A DNA stretch of 64,000 nucleotides from Deltaproteobacteria bacterium. GTDB taxonomy: Bacteria > Myxococcota_A > Polyangia > GCA-2747355 > JADLHG01. The DNA lies in assembly GCA_020848905.1 (NCBI GenBank), contig JADLHG010000056.1, forward strand, positions 1-64,000. The letters run 5' to 3'. The notes beneath the pieces are model-generated. The model made no database searches. It saw only the letters and a list, made by a program, of their open reading frames with translations, and was not told the DNA's origin. Below, piece by piece: positions 34,901 to 41,718 of this stretch. Position 1 is the stretch's first letter; the number at the start of each line of letters is the position of its first letter. Made by a program: the position numbers and the translations under genes.

Positions 34901-35966
34901 CTTCGGGAGGAGCCTGGGGCGCGAAGAGCACGGTGAGGGCGTAGCCGGTTCCCAACCGAACCGTCTCCCTCCAAGGCTCGGTGGGCGCTCGCCCTAGGTA
35001 CCGGTTGAGCAGGCGCTCGGCGAGCTTCCGATGCTCTGGGTGCGGCTCCACGACGACAATGTGCGTATCCTGGGTCGGCGGCGGGGTGCTGCCGCACATT
35101 GCGGAGAGCCGCAGTACAGCCTCCAAGACGTCCAACGTGGCAAGGACCGCTGCGCCACCGAGCCCGCGGCCGAGGAGGATCGAACGTGGCAGGCCTTCCC
35201 TCGTTGTTTCAGCGGCGAGGGCGTCGAACAGCATACGAGCCACTCGCGGTACGCTCTCGCCGAGGTTGCCCAGGAGCCACGCGGCGGCCGGCTCCAGCGT
35301 CGCTCCCGCTAGAGCATCGCCGGGAGCGGTGACACCGGAAATGCCCTCGCGAAGCAGAAGCTCGCGCAGCGATCTGATCGCTTTGGGTGTGGGCTCGAGG
35401 CAGCTCTTGGCGGACAGCCGTAGCGGCCTAATCCCTGCCACGTGTAGCTCGTTAAAGCGGACGCGGTCCTCTTCGAATTGTTCGGGGGCTTCCTGTTCGC
35501 CGTGGTAGCTGCGGCCTTCCACCTCGATGTAGATGGGCTGGCCCGGGGTACGGAACACGAAGTCGATGCGCGCGACCTTGCCGTCGGGCCGCACGACGTC
35601 TACCTGCGCGTCGAGACGGGCGAGGCCGGCTGGGCCGTAGTAGGGCCAGATGATGCGTTCGACAAACGCCTCTTCTGCAGGGCTCTCGAGCTGGGGCTGT
35701 GAGGCCCTCCAGGTCGGAAGATCAGGTCCTTGGAGGTGGGCGTGCGTGGCGCGGAGCTCGTTGAGGCGTCGCCAGGCGTCGGTGTCCCGGGGCCGGATGT
35801 CCTCGAGAGGACGTGTTGGGTCGGCAGGGAGGCGCTCGAGGAGCTCGGCGATAGGCGGGATCTCGAGGAGCTCACCTTGGATGGCGCGACGAACCTTGTA
35901 TGGGAGAAAGGCCTGCCCGGCAGGAAACAGGATCGCCTCAAGGCGCGCGAGCAGAGCAGAAGTCAT
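31953..35966 (-). CDS. RecQ-family helicase with N-terminal PD-(D/E)XK-like domain
   Basis: A 1337-residue protein, twice the size of ordinary RecQ. ATG 35964-35966 overlaps the upstream stop (ATGA). Residues about 100-190 read ARIDFVFRT...IYIEVEGRSYHG (D135, E148, E150), resembling DUF559/Vsr-like endonucleases. Residues about 220-390 form a degenerate nucleotide-binding-like section. The RecQ core follows: TGAGKT (K462), DEAH (D562), GFGTGIDKPNV, EAGRIGRDR. The C-terminal RecQ zinc module is present (CRKSRLLGFLG...CGRCDVC). After a Pro/Ala-rich linker a TPR-like tail of about 170 residues ends the protein. It should unwind DNA with 3'-5' polarity and possibly cut it; inferred accessory effector of the Zorya-side operon. 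Confidence 0.88.
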   Translation of the reverse strand: MTSALLARLEAILFPAGQAFLPYKVRRAIQGELLEIPPIAELLERLPADPTRPLEDIRPRDTDAWRRLNELRATHAHLQGPDLPTWRASQPQLESPAEEAFVERIIWPYYGPAGLARLDAQVDVVRPDGKVARIDFVFRTPGQPIYIEVEGRSYHGEQEAPEQFEEDRVRFNELHVAGIRPLRLSAKSCLEPTPKAIRSLRELLLREGISGVTAPGDALAGATLEPAAAWLLGNLGESVPRVARMLFDALAAETTREGLPRSILLGRGLGGAAVLATLDVLEAVLRLSAMCGSTPPPTQDTHIVVVEPHPEHRKLAERLLNRYLGRAPTEPWRETVRLGTGYALTVLFAPQAPPEASFELVVGPVLDDISASAEEIDAWRRAVGPEGILVAGEPGSRSPDEPVAPPSPQALEPFRSPSDVDTLWFLERFFGHRRFREGQWQIVERLLMGQSVLGVLPTGAGKTVCFQLPALLSPGTALVVSPLVSLIEDQVQNVRRQGLDLAGGVHGGMPDDMQASELALLTTGRRKFFYLSPERLQLASFRSKLRSSLEDKHVAVSYFVVDEAHIASEWGHDFRPSYLEVPDHAHEFAPGRPVALLTATASKDIREDVLRMFDLALEHEVRPKDFDRPELAFQVLTAPTEDARMTELLHLLREGLPGDLAGSRSFEALHGSGEGGYTNAGLIFTPFRKRSEKDDGKVTLRAAELARALRQGGLTADHYISSDAANDLHVAHKRYVQERFKEDRLPIVVATKGFGTGIDKPNVRWAIHTGLAGSLEGYYQEAGRIGRDRKDARAVLIWAPRVPECSTDWGVKAPSCLTEPKCDYRLAEKCSFSVQAFLLSRSRPGPEADMAQLQYALKDSLAAHLERGGQVRVPISADVRAELVNEKRLRQLLDDLVKIGAVSRHTAKNPKTSVWRTIYATVGAADAASLQRANPAVVHPGAVKSLSTSGVIENLLVEALGRPRDHAERAASVWALWLAHIPPGQQGKIPLTLKASSGDSSTEKLLYRLKRLGVVERYEQEAHAWRTIVLPHERPRLEACAESFLGRVLKSQADVAAWMRKLRESLDAERGALNQVLTALRLVVNADYEIFARQRWQMLLNLEDYAASTECRKSRLLGFLGDPNPPTSCGRCDVCGIRPPVESRSVRAAQQAPHAAPSAAPLPAPEPAPTPTAPADEPAAERIHVDFAAHGGTLPFDALQDLTRDRPTPALRQLRDASLRRLEEDPNDVFALGILVRVWHGLGDPDRARRDAKRLLEVLVFRGEANPLNEALRTMPPATLARLLSEERTPIEKHLGAREYALLCGDTALALDNEEAANVAVARALRALVAEPLPTEP

Positions 35967-37456
35967 CCGTCGCGGCGCTTTCGGGGGGTGTGGTGCACGA
36001 GCCGCGCGACGAGCCCGTGGTTGTCGTGCGGCGGGCGCAGCTCGTCGTAGAGCGCCCAGCGGACCACGCGAAAGACCTCGGGCCAGGCCTGCCGCGATCG
36101 CCCTTCGTCGTGATGCACTCCGTTCAGGTTCGCTCGCAGGAGCGCAGCGTACCGCTCTCGGCTCTCATCGTCGCAGAGCCGCGCGAGCCCGGGCTGCTTC
36201 TGGCACAGCCTGGCGAACTCTCGCTCGCCAGGGTCGCGCGGCCTCTTAAACAGAAAGTCATACATCACCCCGATCCCGATCGTCGTGCGGCCCTCGATGG
36301 CATCCCTGAGACGCGTGCTCGTTGGGGATGTGACCATCTGGCCCACGGGCCGGGTGACCTTGGTATGGAGCAGTCGCTCGAGGACGGAGCGGAAGGCGAG
36401 CAGTAGCCCGCTCACGAGCTCGAGGTCCGGGTCCGCGCGACCCTCTTCAAGCTGCGTCAAGCGGCTCCAGGCAAGGTAGGTGAGCCGACCTTCCTGCCTA
36501 TAGCCGTCCTTCGACGCGTGCAGCAAGAAATTGTGCGATGGTGCATCACTCGTGAAGAGCGCCGCCACCGCGTCGTGGAGCTTCCTGCCCTCGGCGTCGA
36601 GGGCGAGGGTGAGCCTCACCTCGAGGGATTCGAGGTGGCCCCAGATGCGCTCGACGCGAACGTCCTTGAGCGCCTCCATTCCCTTGGTCCTTGTATCACG
36701 CTGCCCGGAGGCAAGCGCCGTCTCCTCCTCGGCGGAGGCCCCGAGGTCGCGAGCTAGCGCCACCTGGCGCCGAAGCGCCTCCCGCTCGCGATGCGCTGAG
36801 TCCAGTGTCCGTAGGGCCGCGCGGAAACTAGCGTCCTCAACACGCTCCCCCAGGGGTAGTTCCTTCGCCCATTCGGCCAGTAGCTCTGGCGCTCGTCGTA
36901 GGCATTCTTGGGACGAGCGAAGGAGGGCCGGCCTGGGCTCTATTCGCCCTGTTGCGGTCGCAGCCAGCAAACGGGCCGCGAAGCGCTGGTGAGCCGCGGA
37001 TGCCTTCCGACGGTCCAGCACGTGCGCTAGTGCATCGACCCGCCCCGGGTCGACGGGAAAGCGGAAGGCAAAGTCGATGACGGGGCCGAGAGCCTCGTCG
37101 GGCAGCAGCCAGTCGAGTACGGCGTTTGCGCTCGCACTCAGTCCCGATCCGAGGAGCGCTCCCATCGCGAACTGGGCATCCGGGCCAGCGAGCGTCTGGA
37201 GCATCTGCGGCGGGACGGACCTCAGCTCTTGCCGCGCTTCCTGAAGATGCCCGGTGCTCCACAGCCCGCGTGCCGTGTGCAGGGCGAAGAAGCCCTCGAG
37301 TTGCCCGTTCGAGAGCGCGTCCCGCCGCAGCACCAACGTTCTTACACTCGCGTCCTCCCGCGGCAACGCGTAGGCGTTCAGCGGCCTGAGCCCTCCGAGC
37401 GCTGCGCCGGTCATCGGATGAAGGGTTCCGAGCTCGGACCGATCCGCGCCGCTCAT
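35963..37456 (-). CDS. Unknown protein with possible HEPN motif
   Basis: A 497-residue, largely helical protein, start ATG 37454-37456 (ribosome site weak: GAAGG directly before the start). No enzyme family is recognised. Residues 431-450 (SRERYAALLRANLNGVHHD) contain R441 and H448, an Rx6H spacing allowed for HEPN RNases, in a helix context; this is suggestive only. The middle (residues about 200-300) is charged and may be a coiled coil. It sits 58 bases after zorC and overlaps the RecQ gene by 4 bases, so it belongs to the operon. Confidence 0.75.
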   Translation of the reverse strand: MSGADRSELGTLHPMTGAALGGLRPLNAYALPREDASVRTLVLRRDALSNGQLEGFFALHTARGLWSTGHLQEARQELRSVPPQMLQTLAGPDAQFAMGALLGSGLSASANAVLDWLLPDEALGPVIDFAFRFPVDPGRVDALAHVLDRRKASAAHQRFAARLLAATATGRIEPRPALLRSSQECLRRAPELLAEWAKELPLGERVEDASFRAALRTLDSAHREREALRRQVALARDLGASAEEETALASGQRDTRTKGMEALKDVRVERIWGHLESLEVRLTLALDAEGRKLHDAVAALFTSDAPSHNFLLHASKDGYRQEGRLTYLAWSRLTQLEEGRADPDLELVSGLLLAFRSVLERLLHTKVTRPVGQMVTSPTSTRLRDAIEGRTTIGIGVMYDFLFKRPRDPGEREFARLCQKQPGLARLCDDESRERYAALLRANLNGVHHDEGRSRQAWPEVFRVVRWALYDELRPPHDNHGLVARLVHHTPRKRRDG

Positions 37457-37514
37457 CCTTCACATGTCGCCATAGCACACTCCTCGGCTGCCTGTCGGAG
37501 GGTCACGGCCACGA

Positions 37515-38975
37515 TTAGGCGACGCCGTCCCAAGGGCCTCGAGCCATCCTCGACGTACCGACTTGCGACTGCGGCCGCGCCACTCCGAGATAAGAGAGTT
37601 GCTCGCGGGCCTTGAGTTGCCAGCGGCCGTTGTGAACGATGCGGTTGATACACTCGTTCCGCCGTTTTAGGTCCATCGCCGTGCCGATTCCTCTGCCGTT
37701 GAGCTTTCCTCCGAAGAGTTTCTCGAAGACGTCGCGGTGATACACGTAGGCGGCATTGCCGGAATGGGAGAACTCGACGACGGCTATACTGTCGAAGACA
37801 ATGCAGAACGCGTGAACCTCGCTGGTGTGAAGCAATCGGCGGCTCCGGAGCAGGGCGGCCCGACGCTTCTGGTCGGCGCCGGCTAGCTGACGCTTCAGGT
37901 GGGCGTGAACCTCGGGGGTGAGAAGACAAATCGTCCGCCGAATGCTGGGGACGTAGTCGAGCCAGAAGGCCTTTCGGTCGGGCTCCTGCATGGCCTCCTC
38001 GAAAAAGATAGAAAGATCGTCGCGGATGAGCTGGCCGAGGAAGTCCTCGTAGAAGGTAGCCATGCGGCGAATTGCCCGCCAACCCTCGCTCTCCGGAGGA
38101 ACGAGTGGGTCGCCGAAGCTCGATCGCATGAGGCGCTCGGCTAGAGCATCGAGAGCGCCCGAGCCGAGGACGGCGTTCTTCTGAATGGCGGCGTCGAGCA
38201 GGCTGGCGGCAAAGCGCGAGCGCACGATCAGAGAGGTGCGGTGGCGGGCGGCGGCTCCATCGGTCCTGGCCCCCTTGGCGTCGGGAAGGAGCAAGGCGCT
38301 GAGGAGGGGGGAGTCCAAGACTATTTGCCAGTCTGCGTCGAGGCGAGAGCCGGATTCGCGCTGGGCCTCGAACCAGGATGCAACGACGAGGGCCGAGAAC
38401 TCCCAGCGAAGGTCGAACCTGTGTTCCTCGAGCGTCGGGAGGAGTTCGGGCAATGCGACGTCTCGCAGCGCTCGGGCGAGCTCTAGTGGGCCACCTTCAC
38501 GAACAAGCCGTTCCAGCGCCACGCCAGGGGCGCCTAGCGCGGGGTGCGCCTCCGGGTGTGCCTCGATGAGTTGCGCGTAGCCTTCGTGGTCCTTCGAGCC
38601 GACGAAGTCACTCCAACCACGAAAGCACTGTTTCACGAAGTCGGTGGCGCAACGCGGCCGTTCCTCGAACAGCTTGCGGAGGTCCGAAGCGGCGATGAGC
38701 CCGACCAGTCTGGCAGCGTAACGTGCCTCCCGTAGCGTGAGCTTGCTGACCTGCTTTCCCTTGATCAGTCGAACCACTCGGTCGTGATCTATGGACTGCG
38801 CGAGGCGCCGCTCGGCCGCGGCAACTGCATCACCATGCTTGAGCAGCGCGGCTCGGGCTACGGAAGCGACCTCCGAGAATCGCGTCTCGAGGGTGCTCTG
38901 TGCTGAAGTGAGCGTGCGCAGCGCATTCTCAAGAAGAGCGTGCGAACGCTCCAGCCAGCTCGCGGGGGCGCTCAT
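37515..38975 (-). CDS. zorC: ZorC: EH-signature Zorya effector
   Basis: A 486-residue protein; start ATG 38973-38975 overlaps the zorB stop (the frame extends further upstream, but only inside zorB). The C-terminal domain (residues about 385-460) carries the EH signature: VVEFSHSG (E401) and RIVHNGRW (H448). From memory the corresponding E. coli ZorC residues, E400 and H443, were mutated to inactivate the system. The first 380 residues are helical. In type I Zorya, ZorC is a soluble DNA-associated partner of ZorD that acts after the ZorAB motor senses infection. Confidence 0.9.
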   Translation of the reverse strand: MSAPASWLERSHALLENALRTLTSAQSTLETRFSEVASVARAALLKHGDAVAAAERRLAQSIDHDRVVRLIKGKQVSKLTLREARYAARLVGLIAASDLRKLFEERPRCATDFVKQCFRGWSDFVGSKDHEGYAQLIEAHPEAHPALGAPGVALERLVREGGPLELARALRDVALPELLPTLEEHRFDLRWEFSALVVASWFEAQRESGSRLDADWQIVLDSPLLSALLLPDAKGARTDGAAARHRTSLIVRSRFAASLLDAAIQKNAVLGSGALDALAERLMRSSFGDPLVPPESEGWRAIRRMATFYEDFLGQLIRDDLSIFFEEAMQEPDRKAFWLDYVPSIRRTICLLTPEVHAHLKRQLAGADQKRRAALLRSRRLLHTSEVHAFCIVFDSIAVVEFSHSGNAAYVYHRDVFEKLFGGKLNGRGIGTAMDLKRRNECINRIVHNGRWQLKAREQLSYLGVARPQSQVGTSRMARGPWDGVA

Positions 38976-39721
38976 CGGGATACCCCGCCCTTGACACGTC
39001 CTCGGATCTTGATCACCACCCGGCGGTTCTGGTCGTGGGTTCCGATAGGCTCGACCGGACCTCTGCCGGAGACCACGAACCAGTTTTCGAGGCACTTGAG
39101 GAGCGCGCGCCTGTCATAGAGCTGCAGCTGCTCACGCAGCGAGAAGAAGAGGTTCTGCGCTCGAGCAGCACTTAGTCGGACGTTGTTGGCGAAGCTCAGC
39201 GTCTCGCATTCTGCGTCCGGCGTGCTGGCGCACTTGCTGGGCGAGGGCGGAATACCGCAGACGGAATCGCGCCGGGTGTAGGGGGTGGCGTCCGTGTGGC
39301 CCTCGAGCACGATGCCTTGGATGTAGCCTTCGCCAGCCGTGGTGCAGACGCGTTCGAGCAGCGCAGGAAGCTCTTTGACGAGCACGTCGCGCGCTCGTTC
39401 ACTAACATCGCATCCGCCGCGGGCAAAGCCGAACTCTGCACGGCGGAGGACGATGGTCAACAGAAGGGGGTCACCCCTGTCCACCTGCACGGAGTCATGC
39501 GTGCGCCTCAGGGCCCGGATGGCGGCGCCCAGCTCGGCGATCTTCTGTCTCGCCTCGTCCTGAGCGCGGGTTTGGCGCTCGAGCACGGTCTCGACATGCT
39601 CGCTACGCTCGGCCTTTTCGACCATGAAGATGGCTGCCAGGATGAGAAACGTGGCGGCCACACCGGACATCAGGTCGGCCATCGAGTGCGCGAAGCCCTC
39701 ATCGTGACCGCCGTGAGCCAT
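38972..39721 (-). CDS. zorB: ZorB: MotB/OmpA-like motor protein
   Basis: A 249-residue protein with one N-terminal membrane helix (about residues 15-36). It contains D16 in MADLMS, the position of the proton-binding Asp of MotB (YADFMT). After a short periplasmic coil comes an OmpA-like peptidoglycan-binding domain (residues about 80-240) with IVLEGHTDA and NVRLSAARAQN. Two cysteine pairs (CGIPPSPSKCASTPDAEC) sit in a loop. ATG 39719-39721 overlaps the zorA stop. With ZorA it forms a rotary proton-driven complex in the inner membrane. Confidence 0.93.
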   Translation of the reverse strand: MAHGGHDEGFAHSMADLMSGVAATFLILAAIFMVEKAERSEHVETVLERQTRAQDEARQKIAELGAAIRALRRTHDSVQVDRGDPLLLTIVLRRAEFGFARGGCDVSERARDVLVKELPALLERVCTTAGEGYIQGIVLEGHTDATPYTRRDSVCGIPPSPSKCASTPDAECETLSFANNVRLSAARAQNLFFSLREQLQLYDRRALLKCLENWFVVSGRGPVEPIGTHDQNRRVVIKIRGRVKGGVSR

Positions 39722-41718
39722 CAGCGTGTCGCACCGAGTTTGGAAACTGTGCGCTCTAGCTGCTCGAGAGAATCGCCGAGATCCGTCACGCTGCTCGCAA
39801 AGGACTCGGAGACGCGCCGGATGACCTTTTCCACGTCATCGGCTTGGCCCTTCCAGGCGGCCGAGAGGGCGGACGACTGCTGCTCGAAGCGGCTCAGATA
39901 CGTGTCGAAGAGCTGAGGCCACACGCGCTCGACCTCTCTACCATAGGCTCGTTGGGCCTCGATGAGCGCCTGCTGCTCGCTGGCTCGTTCGGCGAGACGC
40001 GTGCTGAGATCCGTGGCGTCGCGCGTCGCATCTGCCAAGGTCTGCGCCGACTGCTGGAAGGTGCCGAGAATCGTCCGGGTGAGTTCCGCCTCGCGGTGTG
40101 CGCCGGCGAGGACCTGCTGTACGCGCGCGGCCATTTCGCCGAGCTCCCGGGAGGCTGCTCCCAGACCGTCTCTGGCAGTGGAAACGCTGGCTGCAATCTC
40201 GGCGAGCTGCGTGTTCAGCGCCCCTGTCTGAAGTGCGGACTCGTTCGCGGCACCACGAAGCATTCCCATGATGCTCTCCACCTCGCGGCCAGAGGTGCTG
40301 ATCATGCGATGGAGCACGGCCTCGCTGCCCTCGGCAATCCTCGTCGAAGCGAGGTCGGCGCCCTGGGCAGAAGCAGCCCAGATCCGTTCGATGGCTTCGC
40401 TCGTGGCGGCTTGCTGCGCCTCGAGGCTGGCGAGAAGGTCCGTTACTCGTTCCATGACCGCGGCGGTGGCGTCGGAGTTCTCGGCGGTCCGGCGCCTCAG
40501 GTCCTCCGCGACCTCGGCAGTGATCGCGCGAAGCTGGGTGGCGAGCTCCGGCACGACCTCGGCGAAGCGGCGGAGGCCATCGGCCATCCCCGCCGATTCG
40601 GACCGGAAGCCACCCGCAAGCACGTCTCGAAGGTTGTCGATAATCGCATCGAGCTGGGACTGCCCTTGGGACTGCACGCTGGTCCGGATCGCTTCCAGGG
40701 CACCGCGAGTAGCGGCCATTTCCTGGGCCAACGTTTCAGTGAGGACGGCACGTAGGCGCTCGGCCATGTCATCCATCGCACCGAGCATCTGCTGGGCCAT
40801 GCCGTGTAGCTCGCTAGCGAGCGACTGCTTCATCATCTTGCTCAGGCCGTCTGTGACTTGCGTTCCCATGTCCTTGACACTGACCTCAATGCTCGAGAGC
40901 TTGCGGACGCTGGACTCGACGTCAGCGATACGGCTCATGAGGTCGTGCACCCAGAGAGCGCTGCTCTCGTGTCGCGCCTCGGTGGCGGATTGCTCGGCTT
41001 GCATGACCCGCAGGCTCTGCTCCAGTGCCTGCTCCATGCGCACCAGGCGAAGCTGCATGGCGCGCTGGGTTTCGGCGCCCTGTTCGAGCTTGAACCTCTC
41101 GAGCGGCACGCACAGCGCGTCGAGCTCGGACGCGAGCGCGGCGGCGGTGTGGTGTGCGCGCCTCCGGAGCAGCCGGGCCAGAAATAGGTGGAGGATGCTG
41201 CACGAGACGCCCGTCGCGGAGATGGCGAACTTCGCTCCAAGGTGGGAGACGGCAGATGAGAGCTTGGTCCCGGGGCCGCCGGAGCGCGTCGCTTGACCCA
41301 TCTCGTTGATGGCTCCGCTAACGTCCGAGACGAGGACCCAGGCAATGAGGGCGAAGGTGCAGATGAGCGCCAGACCGGTGAGCGCCGGTCCCATGGCAAA
41401 GGCGAGGCGTCGGTCGAGCCATGCATCGATCGTGTCGTCAAGGGAGACGGAGATGGCACGGTCGGTGACAAATCGCCTGGGCTGGGTGGGGCCCAGGTCG
41501 AGAACGAGGTGGTCTTTCAGGCGATGGAAGAGGCGGCTAGCGAGGTCGTCATCGGGGAGTCGCTCTCCTTCGCGGAACGCCGTGGCCGCGCGTCTCGCGG
41601 CGCGACCGACGCGAAGGGTTGCCCAAAGCATCCAGACGGCGAGCCAGACGAAGACGCCGGCAAGGGCGAAGACGAGCTGCCAGGTCTGGCGATCGAAGGT
41701 CTTAGGGTCGAAGGTCAC
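39721..41718 (-). CDS. zorA: ZorA: MotA-like motor protein with long cytoplasmic coiled coil
   Basis: A 665-residue protein. GTG 41716-41718 overlaps the zorD stop. Three to four membrane helices lie at about residues 14-34, 130-152 and 182-203 (MotA-like channel part, GPALTGLALICTFALIAWVL). Residues about 215-660 are a continuous Ala/Glu/Gln-rich coiled coil, the cytoplasmic tail that in studied Zorya complexes forms a long tube carrying the infection signal to the effectors. The MotA-like core plus tail is diagnostic of ZorA. Confidence 0.93.
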   Translation of the reverse strand: MTFDPKTFDRQTWQLVFALAGVFVWLAVWMLWATLRVGRAARRAATAFREGERLPDDDLASRLFHRLKDHLVLDLGPTQPRRFVTDRAISVSLDDTIDAWLDRRLAFAMGPALTGLALICTFALIAWVLVSDVSGAINEMGQATRSGGPGTKLSSAVSHLGAKFAISATGVSCSILHLFLARLLRRRAHHTAAALASELDALCVPLERFKLEQGAETQRAMQLRLVRMEQALEQSLRVMQAEQSATEARHESSALWVHDLMSRIADVESSVRKLSSIEVSVKDMGTQVTDGLSKMMKQSLASELHGMAQQMLGAMDDMAERLRAVLTETLAQEMAATRGALEAIRTSVQSQGQSQLDAIIDNLRDVLAGGFRSESAGMADGLRRFAEVVPELATQLRAITAEVAEDLRRRTAENSDATAAVMERVTDLLASLEAQQAATSEAIERIWAASAQGADLASTRIAEGSEAVLHRMISTSGREVESIMGMLRGAANESALQTGALNTQLAEIAASVSTARDGLGAASRELGEMAARVQQVLAGAHREAELTRTILGTFQQSAQTLADATRDATDLSTRLAERASEQQALIEAQRAYGREVERVWPQLFDTYLSRFEQQSSALSAAWKGQADDVEKVIRRVSESFASSVTDLGDSLEQLERTVSKLGATR

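Noticed and set aside
38972-41718. zorA/zorB as flagellar motA/motB or TonB-energising exbB/exbD
   Set aside because: The very long coiled-coil tail on ZorA and the adjoining EH-signature and SNF2 genes fit Zorya, and no flagellar or transport genes are nearby.
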